Part shown: piece by piece, positions 21,801-31,368 of the stretch
How positions within the stretch are numbered: the stretch's first letter is position 1
Layout: the number at the start of each line of letters is the position of its first letter
NCBI RefSeq assembly: GCF_037392515.1
Contig: NC_090292.1
Coordinates: 45,683,747 to 45,747,746, forward strand
From: Haliotis asinina
Taxonomy: Eukaryota > Mollusca > Gastropoda > Lepetellida > Haliotidae
Length of the DNA stretch: 64,000 nt
Reading direction: 5' to 3'
Notes under the pieces: model-generated
What the model saw: only the letters and a program-made list of their open reading frames with translations
What the model was told of the DNA's origin: nothing
Database searches by the model: none
Translations under genes and position numbers: made by a program

Positions 21801-23484
21801 AAATAAAAAAACAACATACACAACCCTTGTGATTTGCAAAATATGGTAGATTCTTTCCATAATTACTGTAAAAAGTTGAAGCTTAAAAAATAAAAAATTC
21901 TCATTTTTGGTGGATCCCCAAAAGAATATATAAGACGTTTCAATATTGGAGATAATATCCTGAAGAATGTAGATTGTTACGTCTGTCTTGGCATTTCACA
22001 ACAAACGAATAACAAATGTACGAAAACCAAACGTATACTGGTGGAAATGGCAACAGAAGTGGTGTTTTTTTTGGGGGGGGGGCGGGGTTGTTTCTTTGTT
22101 GTTTTTGGTTGTTTTTTGTTGTTGTTTTTGTTGTTGTTTTTTTTGGGGGGGGAGGAGAAAACTTAAACGTTCCATTGATTGTCATTTAAAACTGTTTGAT
22201 TGTATGATCACCCCTATTCTTTTATATGGTTGTGAGGTCTAGGGTTTCGGAAATAAATCTTGCTTTGAAAATGTTCATATACGCTTTCTCAAATATTTAC
22301 TGTCACTCAGGAAAAGTAACTTCATGTTATATGACGTGTTTGGCAGTTTCTCCCTTGTAAATGGTATGCTTTTGGACTTAACTTTTAATCGGAAAGTAGT
22401 CAAAAGTGCGCTTCTTAATATATAAATTAATATTCAACGAATATATATTTGGCACATGTGAACATAAATGGATAATGTATCTCAAAACCATTTTGGACGA
22501 TCTTGGACTGAGTTTCATCTGGAAATCCCAAAAGTTTTAAAGTTTATCTTGGCTTAAAACTGTTATCAAAATTAAATTAAGAGATGTATATCAGCACATG
22601 TGGGTTTCAACAATTGAAACCTCTCCCAAAGGAACCATTTATGACATTTTCCAAAATCCATCTCTCAAATTTGAAACCATACCTCAATTTTCTGCATTAT
22701 AATAACTTGTTGGAATTCCGAACTTCCAATCATTTCCTTCCAATCGAGACAGGTAGATGGTTGCGGTGTGCTGTGCTGAGGTGTTTTCCTTTCAGTTGCT
22801 GCGCTTTGCGGTGCTTCCTTCAACTGTTGTGTTCTGATTATTTCAACTACCTCCCAACCCGTCATAATCTTTCATCCTACCATCATCTAACATTCATACT
22901 ATTATTTTACCAGTACATCAGTATGCATAAATATACATGTCGTTATTACAGCCACTATGTCTTGATCGTGAGCCAGGCCGAGGACTATGTGTATCTGTTG
23001 TCTTTGAGATGGAACACTACCCCAACTCTAGCCATCTTCAATACTCGGCAAGGTGGTGTGTTTGGTGTAGAAGAAGTACTGTATGGTGTTTCAGTGAGGA
23101 ATATCAGCAACTACAACATTCAAATCCACATCAATGAATCTACCTTCGAGGTATGCAATGCCTTTAAGATGAAATCTAACGCATGTAAAGGAATACCAAT
23201 AACTGACATCAAACTGAACCTGAAACATTTATCACACGCTTATGCAGTCCTACAGTTTGTGTGTGTGCTCGGAACAAAGAACTTAAACACATAAAACATA
23301 AAGAACACATCCCACTTTCTGATTCAGGAAATCAGATTTTTATTGATTTCTATTTCAGACCTATATTGATGGAGATCTGTGGATGTCCAACCAGATGCGT
23401 CTCCCGTTCACTGATGTCCGACGTGTAAATGTTGAAGGTTTCACTGAACTGCGCAGTTTCCGAATAGGCTATGAGATGTGCTGA
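9847..23484 (+). CDS. Secreted PAN-like / galectin-like lectin, multi-exon
   Basis: Exons: 9847-10162 (signal peptide MALMQTVVIIVILHHVYCQ, then a Cys-rich domain with ECFSLCHWRKLCNLVLY..., PAN/apple-like, ending GWQYYG); 14368-14629 (Cys-rich linker with CHSNIIVADDNTSSC and WDVVPVKCVSCYIGLPRKYA); 15504-15595; 22952-23150; 23359-23484 (stop). The last three join in phase (0, 2, 0) into a galectin-like fold: MKLKLEVSG, YHYVLIVSQ, LRWNTTPTLAIFNTRQGG, VFGVEE, FETYIDGDLW, MRLPFTDVRRVNVEGFTEL. The galectin NPR motif is altered (WNTTP) and the conserved WG is FG, so sugar binding may differ. The strong donor at 10163 is phase 1 but the exon at 14368 needs phase 2. Either an exon is unseen between them or the weak GT at 10152 is used. 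The 15596-22951 intron contains a whole LINE in sense orientation. Probably a secreted defence or recognition lectin (inference). Confidence 0.65.
10177..10689. other. Intronic, nothing recognised
   Basis: AT-rich intron sequence. A frame at 10505-10690 has four cysteines but no splice-compatible phase, so it is not proposed as an exon. Confidence 0.4.
10690..12490 (-). mobile_element. LTR retroelement fossil (Ty3/Gypsy-like), gag and start of pol
   Basis: Fossil on the minus strand within an intron of the lectin gene. It carries a gag-like region with a CCHC zinc knuckle (near 11545-11575) followed by a short stretch resembling the beginning of a Ty3/Gypsy reverse transcriptase (near 10720-10850). 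It is broken in many places and old. No LTRs or target-site duplication were recognised, so both ends are approximate. Confidence 0.5.
12490..13149. other. Intronic, nothing recognised
   Basis: Unique-looking sequence between two element relics. Possibly a further decayed part of either one. Confidence 0.4.
13150..13800 (-). mobile_element. Tc1/mariner-like transposon relic
   Basis: Minus strand, from about 13790 down: MKTVTEAHRQNTIGRLQGRA and an N-terminal helix-turn-helix, then ISDQTVRT in frame after a stop. After a gap that lacks the DDE core comes a C-terminal block with HDNTQAHVV, GLPWSSRSHVLSTIKHLCD (compare LPWPARSPDLNPIEHLWD in the family) and SDACVLIAGG. The catalytic middle is deleted and stops occur, so it is dead. 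It lies antisense in an intron of the lectin gene. Confidence 0.75.
13800..14157. other. Intronic, nothing recognised
   Basis: AT-rich, with a T/G-rich stretch near 14050-14090. May include a decayed transposon end, but no terminal inverted repeat was found. Confidence 0.4.
14158..14245 (-). repeat. Fragment of LINE 3' UTR
   Basis: CTGAAGGTAGATCACTATAC, TAGGGACCATGGGAACTTAC and CCTGCATGG match the internal part of the LINE 3' UTR in minus orientation. It sits about 120 bp before the 14368 exon. Confidence 0.7.
14640..15500. other. Intron between lectin exons
   Basis: AT-rich intron with loose internal repetition (TACA-TTGCCTGA-like words at 14670-14810). No element recognised. Confidence 0.4.
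15684..15715. repeat. Left target-site duplication of LINE copy 1, with expanded A-run
   Basis: TTAAATAAAAAAA lies directly before the LINE start and again directly after its (ACTC)n end (21799-21811). On the left the A-run has grown to about 27. This marks target-primed insertion. Confidence 0.75.
16308..17582 (+). CDS. LINE ORF1, zinc-knuckle nucleic-acid-binding protein (intact)
   Basis: 424 aa from the ATG in ACCATGG; the equivalent ATG exists in the other two copies. It binds element RNA in this family. A conserved N-terminal region (LKLNPFAVSKGIQGIAGE, VSAHKTLNTSKGI) precedes three zinc knuckles: CFKCQKYGHGVNTC, CAHCGEKTHTTEDC and CTNCSGDHSSFSKQC. A Ser/Thr/Lys-rich low-complexity tail ends SPINPPKR. 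No break is seen. The stop overlaps the frame in which ORF2 begins. Confidence 0.88.
   Translation: MAYEIPLKKTKRPLDIDPVDTDLRPSASIEYWPRFIVIETPDKTPLKLNPFAVSKGIQGIAGEVKNIRRLRSGALLVECGKKQQATNLMNIKSFVGIPVTVSAHKTLNTSKGIVRDRDRLLDDMSELDIGSEMKDQGVLYVKRFSTRRNNETIKTNTYLFTFSSPNAPKSVKAGYCNIQVDTYIPNPLRCFKCQKYGHGVNTCTLSVVCAHCGEKTHTTEDCDSDYKKCTNCSGDHSSFSKQCPIWKEQMEINKIKFTQNISFSEAKKLVKRSELSESYATVAKTSLGSSSKTTSSTGCQTTLTWVNCDSPQHLCTAISSQTEESLPNTSKTSSDHKSASQSHSKSQSTAESQQTVKSKPKPKPDASKQQSGRAPKGSQNKIQLYNKYGSLEEMDVSENVHSRAHSLSPSKRVRGRSPINPPKR
17585..21259 (+). pseudogene. LINE ORF2: endonuclease, reverse transcriptase, RNase H (two frameshifts)
   Basis: The endonuclease starts immediately after ORF1 with IVQWNCRGLR and no ATG, then ICLQETYL, MGDLNGHNPLWGS and SDHFPT. 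The RT has PIPKPGRDHTDPSNYRPISL, QCGFRKNRSTVDHL, FFDLEKAYDTTWKYGI and GVPQGSILS. The active-site box reads FVDG where copy 2 keeps FVDD. The RNase H has CTDGSK, AEANAIL, YSDSLSCLQAI and WLPSHVGISGNVMADLAA, and the C-terminus has a C-H-H-C-type motif (FCIPCDE...VLLDC). A frameshift lies in the A-rich run near 18825. A second, about 10 bp shorter than copy 2, lies near 19948 and restores the frame. ORF2 probably starts by re-initiation after ORF1 (inference). Confidence 0.9.
21799..21811. repeat. Right target-site duplication of LINE copy 1
   Basis: TTAAATAAAAAAA, matching 15684 onward. Confidence 0.75.
21812..22060. other. Intronic, nothing recognised
   Basis: Continuation of the AT-rich intron right of the LINE insertion. 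Confidence 0.4.
22062..22156. repeat. G/T low-complexity stretch with two G-runs
   Basis: GGGGGGGGGGCGGGG, then (GTT)n-like sequence, then GGGGGGGGAGGAG. Pure G/T on the plus strand over about 90 bp. Confidence 0.9.
22175..22935 (+). mobile_element. 3' half of a different LINE ORF2 (relic)
   Basis: LFDCMITPILLYGCEV, an HIRFLKYLLSLRKSN-type block, then further down SQIxNHTSIFC...WNSELPI and LPIETGRWL with a Cys-rich end near 22745-22860. In order these resemble the region after the RT core and the C-terminus of a LINE family common in molluscs (MVTPILLYGSEVWG..., LPIE.GRW..). It has stops and frameshifts. It ends about 15 bp before the lectin exon at 22952, so it supplies part of that intron's 3' end. 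Confidence 0.65.
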
Positions 23485-23600
23485 CTTCAAGTGATGACTT
23501 TCACATTAACCCTGCACAGACATATATACTCGTTGACTGAGTGTTTGTCTGATGTTAACTTTACACTTGTACATTTAGTCCCCAGTAATCAGCAGCAGTG
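23485..23600. other. 3' UTR of the lectin gene
   Basis: Follows the TGA at 23482-23484. No AATAAA is seen before the repeat at about 23600, so the polyadenylation site is unclear. Confidence 0.4.
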
Positions 23601-23765
23601 TACTTAGCAGAAGGTAGCAATCAGAAATCAATTTCCTTTAAAACACAATAATTAAATGAGAACTAGCAGTGTTAAAAAGACCCATTACTGTTTTTACAGT
23701 ACAATATGTGCCCCTTGTGTTGCAGAATTCAACAAAGTCAAGCAGGACATACTTGATGACATTAC
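23600..23765 (-). repeat. Truncated I-group LINE 3' piece
   Basis: TTTCCTTTAAAACACAATAA, GTGTTGCAGAATTCAACAAA and GTCAAGCAGGACATACTTGA match the minus-strand end of ORF2 (compare 33160-33290 and 25560-25660). Confidence 0.75.
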
Positions 23766-23789
23766 TGACGTGGTAAACGTCAAAAATCA

Positions 23790-24233
23790 AAAATGGCATT
23801 GCTGAACATATTTCTGAATTCTTGTCTAATCACAATATCAATGATTGTACATTTTGTAATAAGATCGATATTGAAATTGCCACCTGTATAAATCACCAGG
23901 AACATGTTTATGCTATCAAAAAATTAAAATGTGGTAAGGCACCGGGGGATCATGGTATATCTGCCGAGTCAATTAAGAAGGTTTCTAGAGGCATGTTGCC
24001 TTTGCTGAACAGATTATTTAACCATATCCTTAATACGGAATCTTTTCCGTCTTCCTGAAACGTAGTATTAATAGTACCTTTATTCAAGTCCGGTGTAAAG
24101 AATGATCCAGGGCATTATCGAGGTATCTCAATACTAGACACAATACGTAAAGTATTTCTTTCCATTATAAATGACTGTATACAGTCGTGGGTGAGACACA
24201 ATGTTTTATTTCCGAGTCTCAAACTGGGTTTAG
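23790..24233 (+). mobile_element. 5' part of an RT domain from the second LINE type (relic)
   Basis: AIKKLKCGKAPGDHGISAES, LLNRLFNHILNTESFPSS, a stop, then VPLFKSGVKNDPGHYRGISI and IRKVFLSIINDCIQSW. This is RT blocks 0-2 of the same kind of LINE as 22175-22935. Here the 5' piece lies downstream of the 3' piece, with two lectin exons between. It breaks off at about 24233 into an unrelated exon-derived fragment. Confidence 0.7.
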
Positions 24234-24312
24234 TCATTATTTCTGAAGTCACAGAACGCCATAACTGGATGTACAAACCAGAAACCTCGGCATCGACTGT
24301 ACTGTCATTCTG
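24233..24312 (-). pseudogene. Fragment duplicated from the exon at 31691-32094
   Basis: CATTATTTCTGAAGTCACAG and CCAGAAACCTCGGCATCGAC match 32034-32101 with few changes over about 70 bp, including the splice-acceptor side of the exon. Same minus orientation. Confidence 0.75.
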
Positions 24313-24459
24313 CCACCGTGTGGATTGTTATTATAAGAAGTGTCACAAAAAGCACTGGAACTTAAGGAAATAAAAGGCATTTAGAACCATTGGATTGAGT
24401 TGGAACTCTGCATACTCAAGAGAAAGAATTTAAAATTTAAGAACTCACAATACCTTCTT

Positions 24460-24558
24460 ATGGCATCATCAATTGTCCCCATATTGCATGATATACATGC
24501 ACTTGAACAGACGTTACACACAGTCCCGTAGTAGTAGGACACACATGATGAGGCAACG
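24460..24558 (-). pseudogene. EGF-like receptor exon fragment
   Basis: Minus strand SSCVSYYYGTVCNVCSSACI aligns with SGCVDSYYGTDCTSCSFVC of the exon at 58305-58700 and SGCVDFYYGTECKKCTHGC at 51451-51846. Only the last third of the exon remains and the donor is lost. Confidence 0.65.
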
Positions 24559-24564
24559 TAAACC

Positions 24565-24905
24565 ATCTACATTCCATTGACAACAGCACACCTGCTAACG
24601 TCAAACATCTACGTCCCATTGACAACACCACATCTGCTAACGTCAAACATCTACTTCCCGTAGACAACACTACCCCTACTAACGTCAAACATCTACCTCC
24701 CGTAGACAACAGCACACCTGCTCACGTCAAACATCTACTTCCCGTAGACAACACTACCCCTGCTAACGTCAAACATCTACCTCCCGTAGACAACACCACA
24801 CCTGCTAACGTCAAACGTCTATCTCTCGTAGGGAACCTCACACCTCCTAACGTCAAACATCTACCTCCGTACACAACACTACCCCTGCTAACGTCAAACA
24901 TCGTG
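24565..24905. repeat. 42-bp minisatellite
   Basis: About eight units of 42 bp containing GCTAACGTCAAACATCTAC and CCCGTAGACAAC. The period is 14 codons, so the minus strand stays open with a Cys-Leu-Thr-Leu-Ala-Gly-Val peptide repeat. It begins right after the EGF-like fragment. Confidence 0.9.
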
Positions 24906-25039
24906 AAGCGTTTTCTCGGAGGATCCCGCCTGAAGGTAGCCTGAGTGTGGGAGGACACTCTGTGAAGACTCACGGCTAGCTTCACGCAGCTAATTGGATC
25001 ATTATCCAGCAAGATTATTCAGTGTCAACACTGATGACA

Positions 25040-25051
25040 ATTCACAGAAGT
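25040..25051. repeat. Target-site duplication of LINE copy 2 (3' side of element)
   Basis: ATTCACAGAAGT, identical to 31060-31071. Confidence 0.88.
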
Positions 25052-25578
25052 GAGTGAGTGAGTGAGTTAATATTTAATGTCACATCGGCAATATCTCAGC
25101 CATATCGTGACGGGAACATTTAATACTGAAATGAAATATATATCTATTATAAAACCTGTCAACGAAGGACAGTAAAACAACTAGAATATCACAGATGAGA
25201 ATATAAACAACTGAAAGTAGATCACCATACCAGGGATCATGGGGACTTACAGTACCTTTGCTACCTGCATGGACCCTAGCTGGATTTACATCATCCCCTC
25301 AGCCGTCAGCAATTTGGGAAATCTAGCCATGCAAATAAAAACACACTTATGCTACGATTAAAACCGTGAAAGTTTGAATTTACTTTGAATGTCTGTGGAC
25401 TTACATACCCTCTCAGGGGACAATAGTTTTACAGTACTTCAACCCCCTTTCAGGATACAGCCACTAACAAGCACAGTTATGAATTTAAACTTCCAATAAT
25501 AAAATATTTATCTATTTACAATTCAGTCAATAAATCCAATTCTTTTAAAATGCAATAATTAAATGAGAGCTTGTGTTA

Positions 25579-28500
25579 TTAAAAAAGATCCTTCAGAGTT
25601 CGTGAATTAAAATACTGATCCCTTGTGATGGAATACCCAACACAGTCAAGCAGGATATGCTTGACTCTGATTCTTCCATTACAAGGGATACAAAACGGAG
25701 GATCCTCGCCTTTAAGCAAATATTTATGTGTATATCTTGTGTGGCCAATACGACATCGTCGCATGATGACCTCCTCAAATCTGGACTGACAACCCAAGTA
25801 GGTGTAGCCAATATACGGTTTTATTTCATGTAATTTATTTATACCTACTTGAGTGTCCCACTTTTTCTGCATCAGATCACGGATATAAGATCTAATGCAA
25901 GCTTTGTAATCTGAATATGGAAGAAGAAGTGGTGTCACAGATTTGTTGAGTGCTGCCTTGGCAGCGAGATCGCCCATCACATTCCCAGAAATACCTACGT
26001 GACTAGGTAGCCAACAAAAGACGATGTCGTATTGGCCAGTAGCAAGAGTATTATACAGTTCAATAATTTCAATTAAAAGTGAATGTTTACAAGAAAACAA
26101 TTAATAGCCTGAAGGCAAGAAAGAGAGTCGGAATATATTATATACTGTTTACGTTTCGGGTGTCTTTGAATATATTTAAGAGCTGTTAATATGGCGTTAG
26201 CTTCTGCTGTAAACATAGAGCTGTAATCTGGTAATCTAGAAGATATTGTTCTGGATCCAATGACAGTGGCACAAGCCACTGCGCCACGGTCCTTGGACCC
26301 ATCTGTAAATAAGGATTTGTAATTGTTATATGTATGTTTCATTTGATTATATTCTTGTTTATACTGTAATTCATTAGTTTCTGATTTTTTAAATGTAGTT
26401 AATGTTAGGTCAACCTGTGGCCTAACCAACTGTCAAGGGGGAGATGAAAGAAGACGGAAAGGAGCTATATTGTCCAGCTCAATACCAGCAGCAGCAATAA
26501 ACGGCTTTATTCTGAGCCCAAGAGGTGGAATAAGAGAAGACTTTTTGCTATACAAATCCTCATAAAGAGGATGGAAGACACAGTTATATGCAGGGTTAGA
26601 TTCGTTTGAGTATAGTTTTGTGATATATTGTAAAGATAATTTGATACGGCGTTGTGCAAGAGATGGATCAACGGCCTCAACATAAAGACTGTCAATAGGT
26701 GAAGTTCTGACGGACCCAAGACAAAGTCTTAGACCTTGATGATGGACAGGATCAAGAAGGTTAAGATTGCTTTTGCAGGTTCCACCATAGACGATGGAGT
26801 CATACACAAGTTTAGAACGAACGAGTGATCGATATAGATGGAGAAGGGTAGCTTGATCCCCTCCCCATTTTTAATTTGAAAGAACTTTGAACAAGTCAAG
26901 TGCTTTCAGGCATTTAGTTTTAAGTGATTTAATATGTTTTTAAAAAATGTGAATCAAAGATTAGACCCAAGAATTTGGCTTCCTTCACAACTTTAATTGG
27001 CGTCCCATCTACAGACAGTTCAGGGTCTTTATGTGGTTTGTATTGACGACAAAAATGTATGCAGTTAGTTTTCGATTTGGAAAATTTAAAGCCGTTTTCA
27101 AGACTCCATTTATTAATCTTGTTTAAACAATTTAAACTGCAATTGCCGTTCAATGGTATGCATATTTTTTACCACGACAAGAAATATTAAAATCATCCAC
27201 AAATAACGATCCATCAATTGAATCATTTAAAACTTTAGATAAACTGTAGATCTTGATGCTAAAAAGAGTGACAGACAAAATACTGCCTTGTGGAACACCC
27301 TGATCCTGATTGTAATGATCAGACAGGGTAGAACCCACACGGACCTGGAATTGTCTGTTATTTAAAAACTTGGCTATAAATTCAGGCAAACGACCTCGCA
27401 AGCCAAATTCATGTAAATCTCTTAGAATGCCATATTTCCAAATAGTGTCATATGCTTTTTCTAGATCAAAAAAGATAGACACAGCATGCTGTTTATTAAT
27501 TAGTGTGTTTTTAACAAATGATTGTAAACGCACTAAGTGGTCGACTGTACTTCTGTTTTAACGGAAACCACATTGTATATCAGTTATGAGATTATTTGTT
27601 TCCAAGTACCAAACAAGTCGATTATTTATCATGCGTTCCATGGTCTTGCAAACACAGCTAGTTAGTGAAATAGGTCGATAATTGGACGGATCCGTATGAT
27701 CACGTCCAGGTTTAGGTATTGGTACTACTATGGCGTCACGCCATGAGGGAGGAAAGTTACCCGATGTCCAAATATCATCAAAAATATTTAGAAGAGTTTC
27801 TAGGCAGGATTCTGGTAAACGTTTCAGGAGTTGATAATGTATCTTATGAGCTCCTGTAGTAGTATCATGAACTTGACCAAGAGCAGTATGGAGTTCACGA
27901 ATAGAAAAAAGTTTCGTTATAATCTTCCCCATTAACGGAGTTGAAATAATTAATAGTTTTCCTTTCTTGTTGTTTTTGATACTGCTGGAATTGAGGTAAA
28001 TAGTTAGAAGAGGAAGAATGTTTAGCGAGGGTTTCGCCCAGTTTATTTGCAATATCTGATTTATCCATAAGTAACTGATCTCCATGTTTAAGATGATGGA
28101 CAGTAGATTTAGTACCTTTGCCTTTGATTTTCTGGACCATGTTCCATACCTTGGACATGGGTGTCCGAGAATTTATTTTAGATACATAATTTTGCCAAGA
28201 TTGGCGTTTGTTCTGTCTAAACGTACGCCGTGCCTTAGCATTTGAAATTTTAAATTTATTTAAATTATGCACCATAGGATGGCGACGGAAATAATGTTCT
28301 GCTTTTTTCCTTGCCTTCCTAGCTTGTTTGCACTTATCTGTCTTATGTGTGGAACTACAGAGGACTTTGGTATACACTCATCAGCTATGGAATTCAGTTC
28401 ATCAGAAAAGCATTTAATAGCATCAGGAACGTCAATAAAACGTTCGGGATTAAGTTTCTCCACACACAGTGTTTCATATAAAACCCAGTTAGCCTTTTTA

Positions 28501-29185
28501 AAATTTCGTCTTGATGATTTAGGAACATCGGATGGAGTTACAGCTTTTAACATAGTAGGAAAATGGTCACTTCCACAGAGGTCATCGTGGACTGACCATT
28601 CGAATTCATTTAGTAGTTCGGAAGTTGTCAATGACAAGTCAAGAGCAGAATAGGGTCCCTGTCCCAGGGTGTAAATATGTGTTGGAACCATCATTATAAA
28701 TACATAAGTCATTGTCAGAACAAAAGTCCTCCAACAATTTCCCTTTAGTGGTTGTAGTTACACTACCCCAGAGTGGGTTGTGCCCATTTAAATCTCCCAT
28801 AATAATACAGGGCTTCGGGAGCTGATCATATAGAGCTTGAAGATCAGTTTTGGCAAACGTCGTCGACGGAGAAATATAAAGAGAGCATAGCGTAAACGCT
28901 ACATGTAAAGTAATTCTCACTACAACAGCCTGCATATTAGTATTAAGTGAAACAGGGCTTTGAATAACGTTTTGTTTGACTAGAATGGATGATCCGCCAG
29001 TGGCCCGATCACCCGGAGGTGCAAAACAGTGATATGCATTGAACTGACGAAGGTTAAATGTATCTGTTTGTTTTAAATATGTCTCTTGGAGACATATCGC
29101 TGAAGGTATAAAATCTTGGACTAATAGCTGTAATTCATGTAAATTAGTCCTTAATCCTCTGCAGTTCCACTGTACAATATTAGTG
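25579..29185 (-). pseudogene. LINE copy 2 ORF2 (several breaks)
   Basis: Same domain order as copy 1. Open pieces include the endonuclease (to about 28260), a basic linker (27895-28377), RT (27150-28085, with FFDLEKAYDTIWKYGI and FVDDFNISC) and RNase H with the C-terminal motif (25579-26807). Frameshifts separate the pieces. Where copy 1 lacks 10 bp, copy 2 retains the HLYRSLVRSK block, which shows which copy is deleted. Confidence 0.88.
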
Positions 29186-29192
29186 GAATAAA

Positions 29193-30468
29193 CTATCTTT
29201 TAGGGGGATTTATTGGGGATCTACCCCGCACTCTTTTAGAGGGCGACAAGTTATGTGCCCTAGAATGGACGTTTTCAGAAACGTCCATGTCTTCAAGAGA
29301 CCCGTATTTATTGAACAATTGAATTTTGTTCTGTGACCCTTTAGGAGCTCTGCCACTTTGTTGTTTTGAAGCATCAGGCTTTGGCTTCGATTTATTTTTC
29401 ACAGTTTGTTGACTATCAGCTGTGGATTGAGACTTTGAGTGTGACTGAGATGATGATTTGTGATCAGAAGACGACTTTGAGGTACTAGGAAGTGATTCCT
29501 CAGACTGTGATGATATAGCTGGGTACAAAGGCTGTGGAGAATCGCAATTTACCCAAGTCAACGTAGTTTGGCAGGCTGTGGTTGATGTAGTGTTAGATTT
29601 AGATCCCGATGATGTTTTTGCTACTGTAGCATAAGTTTGTGGAAGATCAGATCTCTTTACCAGTTTTTTGGCCTCCGAAAAAGATATATTTTGAGTAAAT
29701 TTTATTTTATTGATCTCCATTTGCTCTTTCCAAATAGGACACTGTTTAGAAAAGGACGAATGGTCGTCTGAGCAATTGGTGCATTTTTATAATCGCTGTC
29801 ACAATCTTCTGTTGTGTGTGTCTTCTCACCACAGTGAGCACACACAACAGACAATGTGCACGTATTTACACCGTGTCCATATTTCTGGCATTTAAAACAC
29901 CTGAGCGGATTGGGGATGTAGGTATCAACTTGTATGTTGCAGTAGCCTGCCTTCACTGATTTTGGAGCATTTGGACATGAGAAAGTAAACAGATATGTAT
30001 TTGTTTTGACGGTTTCGTTGTTTCTGCGAGTTGTAAAGTGCTTGACATATAGTACACCTTGATCTTTCATTTCAGATCCTATATCAAGTTCCGACATGTC
30101 ATCAAACAATCGATCTCTATCTTTCACGATACCTTTACTTGTATTCAAGGTTTTGTGTGCAGAAACCGTGACCGGAATGCCCACGAAAGATTTAATATTC
30201 ATCAGATTTGTTGCTTGCTGCTTTTTCCCGCACTCGACTAGCAGGGCACCCGAACGTAAGCGTCTTATGTTCTTCACATCCCCAGCAATGCCTTGAATAC
30301 CTTTGGATACAGCAAAGGGGTTCAATTTCAACGGTGTCTTGTCAGGAGTCTCAATCACAATGAAACGTGGCCAATACTCAATCGATGTAGACGGTCTATG
30401 GTCAGTATCAACAGGGTCAATATCAAGTGGACGTTTTGGTTTTTTTTGTCGGAGTTTCATAAGCCATG
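29193..30468 (-). pseudogene. LINE copy 2 ORF1 (frameshifted)
   Basis: Starts at ATGGCTTATGAAACTCCG (30468). An extra A in the following A-run shifts the frame, and a second shift lies near 29785 inside the third zinc knuckle. The first two zinc knuckles match copy 1 residue for residue, and the tail ends SPINPPKR as in copy 1. Confidence 0.88.
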
Positions 30469-31059
30469 GTTAGTGTAATACGGTTCATCATCCGAGCTCC
30501 CCACCCACCACGGAGTATCACAAGGACAATGCTAAAGCAAGCGGGCCTCCAGCTTGCAGCACCATGGATACCCGGATGATATACTCCAGCAGAAGAATTA
30601 GAAATAGTTAATCTACCAGACTGGCCCATGAGCCACCGCCCTCTGGGCATAAGACTCTAGGCAAAAGTTCAGAACTTCAAAAATTCATTTTAAATTTCGA
30701 AAAGCTCAATGAACAAATAAGCCAAGACCGAAAGTAAAAATCCAAATAAACTTTGTGCAATGATATATATATACCCAATGCACAGGGCTTGGCATGACCA
30801 GCCGATTGGTCGAACCGGGCCCATTCAACCACCCGTCTAGGCGAAGTCAGGGCCAAAGTGGTGTATTGAGCAACAGGAACACGTTTGCAAGCCCCTATTG
30901 CCCTCAACCACCAGGATCCCTTCCTCCGCCGACACAGGGCCGCAACCCGCGGCAAACGGGTTGGTGGACCAAATATCCACCCGGGTCCACTACGGGGGTG
31001 TCGGCGAGCTCTAGCATTACCCAGCACCCACCACGCGGAGGTGGCTCGCCACGGGTGCC

Positions 31060-31071
31060 ATTCACAGAAGT
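31060..31071. repeat. Target-site duplication of LINE copy 2 (5' side of element)
   Basis: ATTCACAGAAGT, identical to 25040-25051. Confidence 0.88.
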
Positions 31072-31319
31072 AATTCATGTACCCTATCTACCCGAAGCAG
31101 AATTGTTCCCTTTATATTTCTTTGGTCGATAAATGACAACAATAGGAGAGTTTATCGATTGCTGTAGACTGAAGCAGGAACTGGCCTTGATTACGCTATC
31201 AGACTACTAAAACATATCTTACGTTATCTTGCCACGTCAGGTGATATGTCGGAACGCTTTTCAACGACTTGCCCTACTTAAGAGATACTGTAATGCGAGC
31301 AGCTAGTTGACAATCACAG
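31072..31319. other. Possible promoter region of the 31320 exon, nothing definite
   Basis: Unique AT-rich sequence. No clear TATA box or repeat. Confidence 0.3.
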
Positions 31320-31368
31320 ATGACTATGTACATATTTTCATTGCTTTGCTGGCTTTGCGTCAGACATG
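31320..31368 (+). CDS. Candidate signal-peptide first exon of an unidentified secreted protein
   Basis: ATG at 31320 opens 16 codons, MTMYIFSLLCWLCVRH, a compact hydrophobic signal sequence. It ends in phase 1 at a good donor (GTAGGTAAG at 31369). A tiny phase-1 signal exon is the usual first exon of secreted and receptor genes of this kind. The rest of the gene is not certain. The phase-1 terminal exon candidate at 35243-35340 is on the same strand. Confidence 0.4.

Larger units (their letters stand above)
25052..31059 (-). mobile_element. I-group LINE, copy 2, full length (6.0 kb)
   Basis: Begins on the minus strand at 31059 with the same GGCACCCGTGGCGAGCC end as copy 1 and finishes in (ACTC)n at 25052. 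Perfect 12-bp target-site duplications ATTCACAGAAGT flank it. By eye about 95% identical to copy 1 over a 195-bp sample of the endonuclease region. It keeps FVDD in the RT active site but has several frameshifts in both ORFs, so it is dead. Young insertion, judging by the perfect duplication. Confidence 0.95.

Noticed and set aside
28267-30478. Plus-strand frames across LINE copy 2
   Set aside because: Antisense shadows of ORF1 and ORF2, with counterparts at the same places in copy 1.
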